Assembly (NCBI GenBank): GCA_022539475.1
Contig: VCMS01000005.1
Span: forward strand, 458,143-522,142
From: Gracilaria domingensis
Lineage: Eukaryota > Rhodophyta > Florideophyceae > Gracilariales > Gracilariaceae
Length of the DNA: 64,000 nucleotides
Reading direction: 5' to 3'
A program made the position numbers and the translations under genes. A model generated the notes under the pieces. That model worked only from the letters and a program-made list of their open reading frames with translations. It was not told the origin of the DNA and did not search any database. Positions 32,390-42,429 of the stretch are shown here, piece after piece (the first letter of the stretch is position 1; each line of letters starts with the position of its first letter).

Positions 32390-32850
32390 CGACGACGACT
32401 CACGGCGGGATGGCGGCGACGGTGAACGAGTGGCGCGCGCGAAAGTTCGGGAGGCTGGAAGCGAGGTCCGTGAGCAAACGAAGGGCGTGGTTTACGGGCG
32501 GTATGGCAGGGTGCCAGTGATGACGGGCAACGGCAGCGATCCCCACGCGGAAGTGCACGCGGGGGTGGAGCGCGAAGGAGCCTAGCGCAATTGTACTGCA
32601 CGTACAGCGCGCATAAAATGACTGAAGCGCGCAACATGCGCACATTGGAAGGCGTCGCGCGCCACGTCACATCGACGACGCACAGCTCTGCGGCGCGAGA
32701 CAGCCGCGCGCGGAGTGCGCCGCGCACGGGAATGCGCGCCCTCGCGCGCGTCAGCGAGGCGCTTCAGCTCGAACAGCATGCGCTACGTTTTGGCTGGCGT
32801 TGCGTGCGGTGTGTGTTTTAGAAGGTCTGTGGACGCTACCAGAATGAGGC

Positions 32851-33136
32851 GAAAACGTGCCCGCGGGTGGATGGGGTCGGTCGTGTTAGGGTAGGTACCC
32901 TAACACGACCGGACCCCCCCGCCCGCGGGCATAAAATCGTACATTTTTCAAAAAATCGGCCAAAACGTGCCCGCGGGCGGGGGGGTCCGGTCGTGTTAGG
33001 GTACCTACCCTAACACGAACGGACCCCCCCGCCCGAGGGCATAAAAAAGCACATTTTTTAAAAAACCGGCCAAAACGTGCCCGCGGGCGGGGGGTCCGTT
33101 CGTGTTAGGGTACCTACCCTAACACGAACGGACCCC
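32851..33136. repeat. 110-bp tandem satellite, each unit a long palindrome
   Basis: CAAAACGTGCCCGCGGG-type unit starts fall at 32851, 32961 and 33071, an exact 110-bp period. Each unit holds an inverted repeat whose inner part is GTGTTAGGGTA-CC-TACCCTAACAC; in the third unit the arms are perfect for at least 24 bp. Arms begin with poly-G/poly-C runs. AT-rich spacers separate the palindromes. The centre dinucleotide is GG in unit 1 and CC in units 2 and 3. Confidence 0.9.
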
Positions 33137-34279
33137 CCCCCCACGCCCACGCGCACGTTCTGGCCATATTTTGGCACCATGCAGAGACCTCCCAAAACAC
33201 CTTCCTCCACACCTCCCGCACTCATTACGGTGCACCTGCCCGCCAACACGTGAACGCTGCTGGCCACGTGGATTGGCGGGAGGTAAAAGAGCTGTATATA
33301 CAACGCCGGCTATACATCAATGAGAGTATATCTCGAGTATTATAAGCTCTTAAAAAGCACAATTCGAGAGCGCAGTGATTACTCGCATAAGTCTAAATCC
33401 ACTACAACCACCTGTTCACAGACAAATTTTTAAACCGTTTTGCAGCGTTTCCAAACCTCCCAAAACACAGTTTGATGCATTACTCACAGTGTTTTTGTTG
33501 CAAGCACAATATACATTCATTAGACAAGACTCAACTAGTTTTCGTATCCAAATGATGCTCATCTAGTAAAAAGAACTCACGACCATGTGTTTGCTACAAG
33601 TTGTGTACTTATTGACAAACTACACTATTTACACTGCTCAGAGCAGCACGGTGACGAACTACGAAAGCGCCTCAACACTTTCACGCACGAAAGTGGTAAT
33701 GCGCCGGGATGAGCTGCAGATAAACAGAGTGATGACAGTAGGTAGCTACTTAAAATACTCGCCACTCTTGTTTTCGGTGAAGATACAAATTCACCGATGA
33801 TGTAGATGAGGTAATATCGTCTAGCATGAGCCCATCGGCTCTGGCTTTTTACGCTAATATCGAAATTTAATTGGTTCGTTCTGACGGGCTGGTAAACAGC
33901 AAAGAAGGCCTTCAACGATCATAGAATCCCTGAATTATAGTGGTAGTGGATTTCTCTGCGGAACACTAAAAGAACCAAATGGAGTTTTGATCAGCTAACT
34001 ACTACATGATCTTCTCAGGTTTAGAGAACGGGGGCTGTAGCAGCTCCTATATGCTAAATTCATTCAGTATAAAAATCTATGGAAGAAAAACGCAACCAGA
34101 GTGGTAGTTGAAAGCAAAACATATGGTAGTTATGAAAACCCTTCAGCCCGGCATGCTTGGGCTTGTAGCACATGACAATAGTTCCAATATTGAACTCCTA
34201 TCGCTTCGCCTCTCGGTAACAAGGCCTGTCAGCAACAATACAAGAGAAGATATAAATCGACGTGTTGTAGAGATACCGT
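33137..34279. other. No gene; probable decayed edge of the Plavaka-like copy
   Basis: Short frames only. From about 33900 rightwards there are weak similarities to the 59.1-59.2 kb region in reverse orientation, so decayed transposon sequence may reach this far. Confidence 0.4.
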
Positions 34280-36476
34280 AAAATGCTGCCAAAGGTGTTA
34301 GTTCTTCTTCTGTTAAGAGCCGTTATAAAACTTCAGAGTTCCACTTCCAGAGCTATGAATTGCTGCCGACTACGTTGTCGAGCAGCATTTGGAGGCTTCA
34401 ATCTGCCACCGAAGAGACGAAATAGAGCTTTCATTACATCATGGCCCACTAATGCACCTATAATTATTCCAAGCAACGTCCGAGTACTGAGAGAAAATTT
34501 TTCTGATTGGGGCCGTGTCCTGCGCTCCCCATCAGATTTCAAAGAATTCCATCATGAAAGGAAAAATATGTCAATGTCTTTGTATGCTTTGGCCTCCATC
34601 ATTCAAAGGAGATCTGCCTTGGTGAAGGTTCCATTCAGTAACCTGCCTTTCTTCGTCGTGGACAAATCTAAAGGCAAACTTCTGACAGAAAAGTTGCATT
34701 GCATGGAAGATAGATTTGCGTTTGTAAAGTTCTGGATTTGAGTACGTATCGTTCGAAATGAACGTGACGCGGATCATCCGCTCTAAGCACTGCAATAGAA
34801 ACATGATGATTCTATTGCAGTGCTTAGGGTCTCTGACTACAGTCTCTCGATTTCTGGAATATTAATCAGTTCCAATATGCCGAGATGCAAGTTGCGTAAC
34901 TGTTCGAAGCGAGCTCTCCTTGTTTCGAACAGACTGCATAGAAATAACCCCTGGATGAATCTTATGGTCAAGGCGATTTTGATGGACGAGAGAATGAGAG
35001 ATATGGAATTGGAACGCATGAAAATATCCGACTTGGATCTCGTCTCCCTTGTACGACGTAAGTTTCTTTCTCCTTCGCCTTTCTTTGCATATTCGAGAAT
35101 AACTGAGTATGTCTTTCTGACGCTTTTAGTGTGGTTTTGGGAGAGTCCAGTGAATGACGTAAGAACATTACCGCCTAAAGATGAGGGAGGTGCTTTGCAT
35201 CTATGACAAGGGCTTTCCGTTTGGCTCCTATGAAGAGTAGACAGAATGTCCTTAGCCTCAGAATATCCGCACAAAAACTTGCTGAGGATGGCACACTCGA
35301 TATACTGCGTCTTCGCCGATGAACTGAAAACCTTTCTGCATTAGATGTATAATTTGCTACAGGACTTGACGAACAGATTCTTGAAGGATGTGCATCCTGG
35401 AATCGCGTAGAGACTTGCTAGAAACGAATGGCATTGCGTCTGCTTCAGATGCGAAAACCTGTACCAGTGTTGTAGGAAAGTATGCCACTACTGTGAGGTC
35501 ATCACGGATGCGCTTACGGCGTAGCTCGTCGGAGAAGTTGAGAAATATGAGGTGAAGAGTACAGGCGGTAACCGATGTTTTCTTTAGAGTTGTTGAAGAC
35601 TTATCGGTGTATACATGCAGAATACCTACGAAAGATTCACTGTAACTTATTTCTTGGGAGTACCACACTATTCTACTATCCAAAGAGCGCATGACCATTT
35701 CCTTAAGTTCCGAGGTGGCGTCTCTTGCGAGAGAGCCGGACATGGGGTGAGATATTTTCGTGGAGTGGGTCTGAGGTATATGGTGGAAGAATGTGTTTTC
35801 GTTGTTAGCCAACTGGAGCTGTTTCACAAGTGTCTGAACGGAGGTCTCTCGTGTAGAGGGTGGCGCTGAACTTACATCCTTCTGGCGAGACAGTTCTTCG
35901 ATTGAAACCGTCTTTTGAGGCTTATCGTTCGAAAATGGCGTTCTTCAGTTCTGTACAGCGCTTAGAACTTGTTATGGTCTCGTTGAATCGCTTTTGCGAG
36001 AATCGCGGGTCCCGAAGTAGCCCAATTAGCTCGTCTGCTTCACGATGACCAAGGTTGGAAGCTACTGAAGCCAGACAAACCGTGAGATAATCCATATGCA
36101 AATCACCGAGGGCCTCCTCAGAAGGCACTGGGCGTGGACTGCTTCCGTGTTCTGGCTCTAATGCCGCGGGACCCGGGGAAGGAGAAACACAATGCGAAGT
36201 GTCCGGAATGAGAGGGGCGCACGGAGTGGGGTCAACGCTGTCCTCGGACACCGGATGCTCGGGAAGGCGACAAGGGGCAGTGACCGTTTCGGAAGATGCG
36301 GGCGCGGGCGCGGAAAGCTTGAGACGCTTGCTTCTCCGAATGGGCCGCCTATTTTCATCTTCCAGCGCGGCTTTCAGACGAAACGGGCAACGGTTAACAT
36401 GCTGTTGAAGAGATAGCACTCCTCGGCGAGTAACGAACGGGCACCCACGCTTCTTATGTGTACAGTAGTAGATCAT
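34280..36476 (-). pseudogene. Plavaka-like transposase, copy A, broken
   Basis: The frame opens at the ATG at 36476 with a C2H2-type finger (YYCTHKKRGCPFVTRRG, then SLQQHVNRCPF). Next come a basic/Pro-rich linker and a helical segment (LASVASNLGHREADELIGLL), ending at a stop near 35922. The next block (35827-35357) has YTDKSSTTLKKTSV followed by LHLIFLNFSDELRRKRIRD and VVAYFPTT, the pattern seen in Plavaka/Tnp2-type (CACTA superfamily) transposases. Later blocks (35274-34837) include TESPCHRCK. Several stops and frame changes separate them. Copy B keeps more of the body, whereas this copy keeps the finger, which is interrupted in B. Confidence 0.7.
34783..34827. repeat. 18-bp perfect fold-back in transposase copy A
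   Basis: The arms 34783-34800 (CTAAGCACTGCAATAGAA) and 34810-34827 flank a 9-nt loop. Copy B has only one arm at the matching place (near 58650), so the second arm is a copy-specific inverted duplication. Confidence 0.85.
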
Positions 36477-36807
36477 GGGAAGAAGAAATGAAGGAGAAAC
36501 GACGACAAAGACGGCAAAAGAAGGTCATTGGAGGGGAGAAGGAGGTCAGGCGACAGTCAAGATCGACGTCAAGCTGGGAATGGAGAATATAATTTGAGTT
36601 TAAATCACGTGCTTTCGTTCAAAAAGGAACGTAGGTACACGTCAACCTCAACACAAGGGTGTACTTCTCGTATTATCTACCACTGGTTATAAACCTGAGG
36701 TTTCGCAACGTTGTACGCTGTACACCTGTCCAATCTCGCACAGAAAAATAAATCTCTTCCCTCCGCCGCCGCCGCCGCGCCTCCGCCGTCCGACCTATCG
36801 TTACCGT

Positions 36808-36884
36808 CGTGATCCGTGCCATCCACATCCTCGCGTTCTACTCCGGCGGAGTAGAACGCGAGGATGTGGATGGCACGGATCACG
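36808..36884. repeat. 77-bp palindrome, 38-bp perfect arms
   Basis: The arms 36808-36845 and 36847-36884 are exact reverse complements around a single base. Copy B (near 56635-56680) has the sequence once, without the inverted partner, so it arose in copy A by templated inverted duplication. Confidence 0.92.
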
Positions 36885-37199
36885 AGCGGCGCTCCGTCGT
36901 ACCTTTCTCCGCCCTCGCACTCGCTACGAAGTAGAGTGCGGGGAAGAGAATGAGGTACGCTTCATGTCCGCCTAATGGACGCCTCCATAAAGCGGACATC
37001 ATCCGTATCTCACGGATGTATTCCGTGCAGTCTTTCCGTGCAATCTTTTTGTACGTGCTTCCATATCCTTCTACGTATCTTTGCTCTAAACTAACCAATC
37101 CTCACCACGTCTCTTCGCGCTCTGCGACATGTACACGGCAGAAAATAAGCTTTGGGTTACTTTCGCGAGTTACTAGGTCCCTCGACTTCTCTAGCGCAT

Positions 37200-37990
37200 C
37201 GTTTCTGTTTTGCTTTATCAATGGTACGTTCCATCGCATTTCAAATGTATCCAACGGAGCATTGACTAACTTGATCTTGAAAGAGGAAATGGAATTGGTC
37301 GTTTATCTGCCTCACTGTTCGGGATAGGCGATTCTGGTACTTGGTTGGGACATAGGCTGCATTCTCGTTTATCGCATCTTGCGGTATGTTTACTGCATGG
37401 GCATTCTTGGTGTCGTTGCTTGTGAGTTCTCGCTTCGACACCTTTCGCGTTTTACGATGAATGGATTGCCGGTAATCTAACCGATCCCTTTTCTTCTTCT
37501 TCTTCCTTTTGCGATTTACTAGGTCCGTCGACTTTTCTAGCGCAACGTTTCTGTTTTGCACTATCAATGGTACGTTCCATCGCATTTCAAATGTATCCAA
37601 TGGAGCATTGACTAACTTATGGATACTTTCTGCTTACGTATACAGGTAAATGACTTTTGATGCGGACGTTGCTCACGAGTTGCAGGTGCACGTTTTTAGG
37701 GGAATTGCGGTATGTTTGCTGCATGGGCATTCTTGGTGTCGTTGCTCGGGAGTTTTCGCTTCGACACCTTTCGCGTTTTACGATGAATGGATTGCTGGTA
37801 ATCTAACCGATCCCTTTCCTTCTTCTTCTTCCTATTGCGGCTTACTAGGTCCCTCGAACTTTCTAGCGCAACGTTTCTGTTTTAGTTTATCAATGGTACG
37901 TTCCATCGCATTTCAAATGTATCCAACGGAGCATTGACTAACTTATGGATACTTTCTGCTTGCGCATACAGGTAAATGACTTTTGATGCG
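37200..37990 (-). repeat. Tandem modules of about 326 and 345 bp, copy A
   Basis: The landmark CAATGGTACGTTCCATCGC recurs near 37222, 37567 and 37893. Copy B shows the same number and spacing of modules, so the duplication predates both copies. Each module encodes a basic fragment (FEMRWNVPLI, RKRKKKK, RKTRKVSKREL). Confidence 0.8.
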
Positions 37991-38020
37991 TACGTAGCTC
38001 ACCAGTTACAGGTGCAGGTT

Positions 38021-38103
38021 CCTCAAGTAGGGAACCATGCATCTGGGCATGGTTCCCTACATGAGGAACGGAGAGGATGAGGCGCTTCGCGCCTCATCCT
38101 CTC
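38021..38103. repeat. Double hairpin, copy A
   Basis: Hairpin 1 (38021-38066) has 20-bp arms with one mismatch and a 6-nt loop. Hairpin 2 (38071-38103) has 15-bp perfect arms with a 3-nt loop. The same pair occurs in copy B at 55429-55511. Confidence 0.85.
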
Positions 38104-38468
38104 GGAGTGCGTATGTGTTCTACCGATACCGCAATTTGGTGCAGGTGCCCTCTGCGGCATCTACAGCAGATTGCGCCTACACCCGCTTCATCATGGGGAA
38201 ATGGTACATGCAATATAGCGAAGTAGTGGTTAGCAAAAGCGGTCGATAGAAAAATAGATACGAATAAAACGGTATGATTTCATAATAGACATCATCTGTA
38301 CTAGCAGCAGTATTCCATGCGTTGCAGGGTATCATTCTGCAGAAGGTATCTTGTAATGTGCACCCTAATGGAAACTGAACCTAGACTTCGCGAAATACCG
38401 TTCAGGTAGCCCTCGACTAAAGAACTAGCACGAGTGGAAAACCCACCAGTATTTACTGCACAGCGATT

Positions 38469-38568
38469 CTGGACGACCCAAGCAATTATCTTCAAATTTT
38501 GAAATAATTGATCTCGATATTTTTTCAAAAAATTTACTGGACGACCCTTGCCACTTTCTGGACGACCC
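38469..38568 (-). promoter_or_regulatory. Subterminal CTGGACGACC repeats, copy A
   Basis: CTGGACGACC occurs at 38469-38478, 38538-38547 and 38559-38568, close to the element end. Short repeated subterminal motifs are transposase-binding sites in CACTA-type elements; that role is inferred here. Confidence 0.5.
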
Positions 38569-38605
38569 TCGCCAAAAACTAGCATCTGCAAGAGACAGAC
38601 GAAGC

Positions 38606-39279
38606 TAACACAGGTGCTCGTCGAAGGTTTTGTTTGCGTCGAACATGAAACGAAGCACTCCGTTGTCCACAGCCCTCTTTTGTTCTGGCCGCTTTATATT
38701 TGGACCTTGTTCTGAACTTTTCGTACTCCACCCGTGCCATTCCTGACAAGTTGGGACTTTCTCCGCACTATACGTTACACTTTGGATGTTCCTTTCGCGC
38801 CCAACAGTTGGTTCTGTCTTGTTACGGCTGCAATTTCAATTATTAAGGAGTCTGGTCTACTACATTTCTGTGCTGTTTACGGCTCTGACTGTTCTTTTTC
38901 CTGCTTCTTTCGCGCTTTGGCTGTCCTTGTTCTACTCTCCTTTCCACTGACATCTGAGAAGTCCTACATGACTTTGGTTAATACGCTTTTACAACCACTT
39001 CGTCTGGTTCCTTGTTTGGTTCGCCAAACACACTGCGCTCTTGTCACAGTACTACAGTCTGCTGGGAAGAGAATTGCTATAATCTTACTGTTATCCTTCG
39101 TTTCGTTTTTCTCCTGTCTCCTCTACACGGTTTATACCGTCAACGCAACCGCAGAGCCGATCTCGCCAGCCAGGACGCTACCGCTATCGCGCTCCCGAAT
39201 ACGCTCTGCCTGCTACCACAATCCTTCTATTGTCGCTACGATCGCGTTTTCACTGCCCTACTCCTGTTGAGGGAGGGAG
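38606..39279. other. 3' untranslated part of the copia element with purine tract
   Basis: A plus frame at 38734-39270 (178 codons, hydrophobic, Ser/Leu-rich) has no family motif. The segment ends in GAGGGAGGGAG (39269-39279) directly against the right LTR, the expected polypurine tract for plus-strand priming. Confidence 0.55.
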
Positions 39280-39579
39280 TGTCAGTACTGCGAGCCCAAT
39301 CAAAAAGCTGTCGTCCTCGCTGGACGACAGCAACGACCGAGCTCAACAGTGAGCTCACAGACCTCGAGGTCTGTGAGCTGGTAGGGCAGATGAACGCTCA
39401 ACGCTCGCACGCAGTCGCACGGAAGAAGAAGAGGAAAGTAATTGTTGGTTGTTTCTTTATCGTAAAGTAAAGACACTAATCGGGCGCGAAGAGACCCGCC
39501 CCCCCAAAACTACGTATCCCTTTCGTTCTACTTTGATTGTACTAAGTACACTTGTTGCTGCTTTGACGTTTACACGACA
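39280..39579 (+). repeat. Copia-type 3' LTR
   Basis: 300 bp, the same ends as 18372-18671, about 93% identical to it by eye. It keeps a 28-bp perfect palindrome (AGCTCACAGACCTC and its complement) that is mutated in the left copy. It is followed by target site CTGGC. Confidence 0.88.
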
Positions 39580-39584
39580 CTGGC

Positions 39585-40266
39585 TACAATATCTTTGATG
39601 CCATCAATCAAATGCAAACTCCAAAACCATGTCATCAGCTCCCACTCAGAATTTTCCAATATTGACAGAATCCGTATGTTGCATACAGCAATACTGTTTG
39701 CACCAAACATAACGTAACGACAATAAGTCGAAACAAAAAGGCATTTTTCGATGACACTCTACCAAATGACAAAGGTCTCAGCTTTCGAACCAGCTAGAAG
39801 CTTTAAGAACCTCTCATTGGAAAAAGGAGACACACCATATTGTTCTCTTAAAGTTTCGTGGACAAAGAAAAAGAGATCAAACAAAACAAAACATTCTATA
39901 CCCCGGTTTAGACGTTCACTTGTCGACCTTATTGAAATGCAAAAAGAACGAATACATATAATAAGCCATTCAAAAGAAAACAATGTCAATTCTCGAGCCT
40001 TCCAGACACTCCAAAAGCAGAGTTCCCACCTAAACGCCACTGTTTTCCACCGTGACCTTAAACACCGCTTTCATCGCACAGGCAGCACAACACAATGACA
40101 GCGAGAAGTGTTGAGCGCGATTTTGAGGGTTTCTCTCTCTGGTCTTAGGCTGGTAAAATGGAGAAGCCCATTTTCCGCTTCTTCGACACGTTCGCGGCCC
40201 CTTCGGCGTTTTGCCGCCAAATTCGCCGTTACGGTTTTACCCCCTATGCGGCAAAATTCTTTCCCT
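39585..40266. other. No gene; downstream part of the split pogo element
   Basis: AT-rich DNA with weak frames (115 codons at most). It should contain the 3' end and terminal repeat of the pogo transposon, but I could not place the terminus. Confidence 0.4.
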
Positions 40267-40580
40267 TTAAGCGCCCAATACAAACACTGCCGTTAAATGC
40301 TCCCCAGAAGACGTATCAGATTTAATCGTGCCATTGTGTTCAACATTTACCGACAAAACCAAAGAACGAGCAGACTCATCAAAGCTTTTCATAAACTCGA
40401 CAACGTCAGGTTTATGTTCACATTTGAACTGCTTTCGCAACAATGGCTGTAGGCCTGCACACTACCTTTCACTGACACATGCTCTAGTTTCTGAGAAACC
40501 ATTAATGATGTTTTTCTTTGTTGACGCTAGTTTATTTGCATTCGTAATGCACATTGAGAGCCTCTAAAATAGGAAATGCA
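40267..40580 (-). pseudogene. pogo/Tigger transposase, C-terminal piece
   Basis: The minus frame contains ASTKKNIINGFSETRACVSE, the conserved helix after the DDE domain of pogo transposases, then TAG and a readable tail to TAA at 40267-40269. It is the direct continuation of the piece at 53113-53960, separated by the chromovirus. A one-base frame change precedes the conserved helix. Confidence 0.65.
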
Positions 40581-42327
40581 TGTAGTGCAATGCTTTGAGC
40601 GGAAACACACGAAGACGTTCAGAATCTTCCTCCCTATGCAGGGTAGCCGAGCCAGAGGGCCTCCTCAAGGTAGACACGACGAAGTCGGGGTGTAAGTCCG
40701 AGGTGTACCGTCACGACGTGCGGAGAGGAGATTAGGGAGAATCGGGGTCCGAGATCAGCAGATGTGTAGCCCGGACAGTGGAAAGAAATACTCCACACAA
40801 GTGTGGTGCAAAACCCTGCGAAGGGAGAAGACACGAAAGGCGTTCGGGACCTTCCCTCGAAAAGGTGAGCACAGCAGATAGAGCGCTTCCAGGAATGGTA
40901 CAACGAGTCGGGTGTAAGCCGAGACCAAACAGTCACGACGGGCGTAGGGAGCCCAAGAGAGTCGGCCTAGAAGTCGGGGGATGTTGTGCAGACAACGGCG
41001 ATGCCGGGCATGAAGTGTCACGAGACAGACCCACACACACTGAGGTGGCACGGGCCGCGACGAGCAGGGCGAGCCACCAGATCAACAAAACGCGGCAAAA
41101 AGAAACACCGGCACACGGGTCGTGGGTACCTGTTAAAAAGTGACAGAAACAAGAGAAACAAGTAAAACAATACACACAATAGTGGCGGAAAGCTCCACAA
41201 GGTGGATAACTAGTCCCTCACCAGGTAGTGACTCTCCGCGAGGAGGCTATCACGCACCAGTGATTCCTGAGTCAGAGCCAACACTTGCTTGGTGCGTTTA
41301 CCTGCCCAGTGTGGGTCGAGCTCACCTAGCTAATTAGGGTGGATGACGCCACTGTCAGGGTGAAAATTAGTAGAATACTCTAAATGTCTAAAACGTTAGA
41401 AATAATACTAGTTCTCCCTATGAATGGGCGTGCCAAGCACTACACGTGTGTAAAGAATCCAGCAAAGCTGTCTACACGACCCTGACCAATTCCCATTGTG
41501 ACCATTTCCAAGTAATTGGCGAATCCGGGTAAAACTCATAAAGAGCTACACCTCACCTCCGTACCGGAGCGATTAGTATCAATCGCATAAGCGACAAAAT
41601 TCGGCGAAACGCGTTGCTCCACAACAAGTGGCGCGGTGTCAATGTAGCCTGGCGCCGGGGCACTTGGTGGGCAACAAAGAATACTCAAAAACACAAGAAA
41701 AAGAGGGGGAACCTCACACGGGTGTATCGAGAAGAAAAGTACGTTACCGGCACTCGAAAGTGTACGGCACGTAGAGTGGAACCCTGTACAGGGGCGAGTA
41801 GCTACAGTAGTCGAGAAGTAATAGACAATTAGAAGCGCAACACTCTTGGCATCCCAACAGGGATGAGTACTCCGAGCGCGAAGCGGCAGTCACTCTAGCG
41901 AGGTGAACAGCACGCTAAGGCAGTGGTAACTCAGAACAGATCCTCAGCAACACAAAAGTTGGTCGAGAACTCTTTGGTTGGGGGGGTTTACTTCGTGCCG
42001 CCGGCCTCTGCGGCTCGGCTAAGTAGTGTAGTGAACCTCCCCACAGGAATGTAAAGCTAGAGATCATATATCTCATAAAATATCTACCAACCAGCAATGC
42101 TGTGCCAATCTCCGTCCCGACGACCGTACAATACGTGTTCCAGTCCTACCCGTATGGGGACGGCCAGCGTTCAATGGTGCCACGTGTGTACCTCTGCATA
42201 CCCAGCCGATGCCATCAGGGCTGAGCGCCTCGCTAACGGCGAGTATTGTCATAAATAATGACGTTTCACGGCATTGCCGATAAATTTCAAAGTCCCCAAA
42301 AACGCCTCTCACGAGTTATGCACTTCA
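40581..42327 (-). repeat. Chromovirus 3' LTR, long form (1747 bp)
   Basis: It matches the right LTR at both ends but holds about 830 extra bp (roughly 40800-41625) between CTCCACACA and GTGGCGCG. The extra part includes second, diverged versions of LTR motifs (CGTCACGACG, GTGTGGTGCA), so the short LTR is probably a deletion derivative. Confidence 0.85.
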
Positions 42328-42330
42328 TAT

Positions 42331-42340
42331 CCCCCTCTTT
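42331..42340 (-). promoter_or_regulatory. Polypurine tract of the chromovirus
   Basis: AAAGAGGGGG on the minus strand, three bases before the 3' LTR; the expected primer for plus-strand DNA. Confidence 0.65.
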
Positions 42341-42429
42341 AGGTTGCGGTACCCATCGAGATGGAGTCTCGCAAACCGAACATCGGGTGCATAAATACCA
42401 CGGCCGTGGAGCGAGTTTCTTCTCGTCAT

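Larger units (their letters stand above)
34280..38605 (-). mobile_element. Plavaka-like DNA transposon, copy A
   Basis: Copy A is the reverse complement of the region starting at 54928 (copy B): the same order of subterminal repeats, double hairpin, tandem modules, C2H2-like transposase start and transposase body. Similarity begins abruptly at CGTCTGTCTCTTGCAG near 38605 and fades left of about 34300. The copy lies inside the composite copia element. The transposase is broken in several places, and two fold-back inverted duplications are unique to this copy. Confidence 0.75.
18372..39579 (+). mobile_element. Very large composite Ty1/copia-type LTR element
   Basis: Two 300-bp LTRs in direct orientation (18372-18671 and 39280-39579) both begin TGTCAG and end ACGACA. 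The 5 bp before the left LTR (18367-18371) and the 5 bp after the right LTR (39580-39584) are both CTGGC, as expected for one integration. A copia-order gag-protease-integrase-RT-RNase H follows the left LTR, and a purine tract GAGGGAGGGAG abuts the right LTR. The LTRs differ at about 20 of 300 positions, so the insertion is old. The interior is 21.2 kb in total, with 15.5 kb between RNase H and the purine tract; that part holds dead host-gene copies and a Plavaka-like transposon. Alternatives are two same-family insertions with matching flanks by chance (about 1 in 1000) or later recombination. Confidence 0.65.

Noticed and set aside
32851-33136. Interstitial telomere because of TTAGGG/CCCTAA
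   Set aside because: The hexamer occurs once per arm in a 110-bp palindromic unit, not as a tandem array.
38734-39270. Membrane protein encoded next to the right copia LTR
   Set aside because: Hydrophobicity comes from a pyrimidine-rich 3' region; no start context, family or partner supports it.
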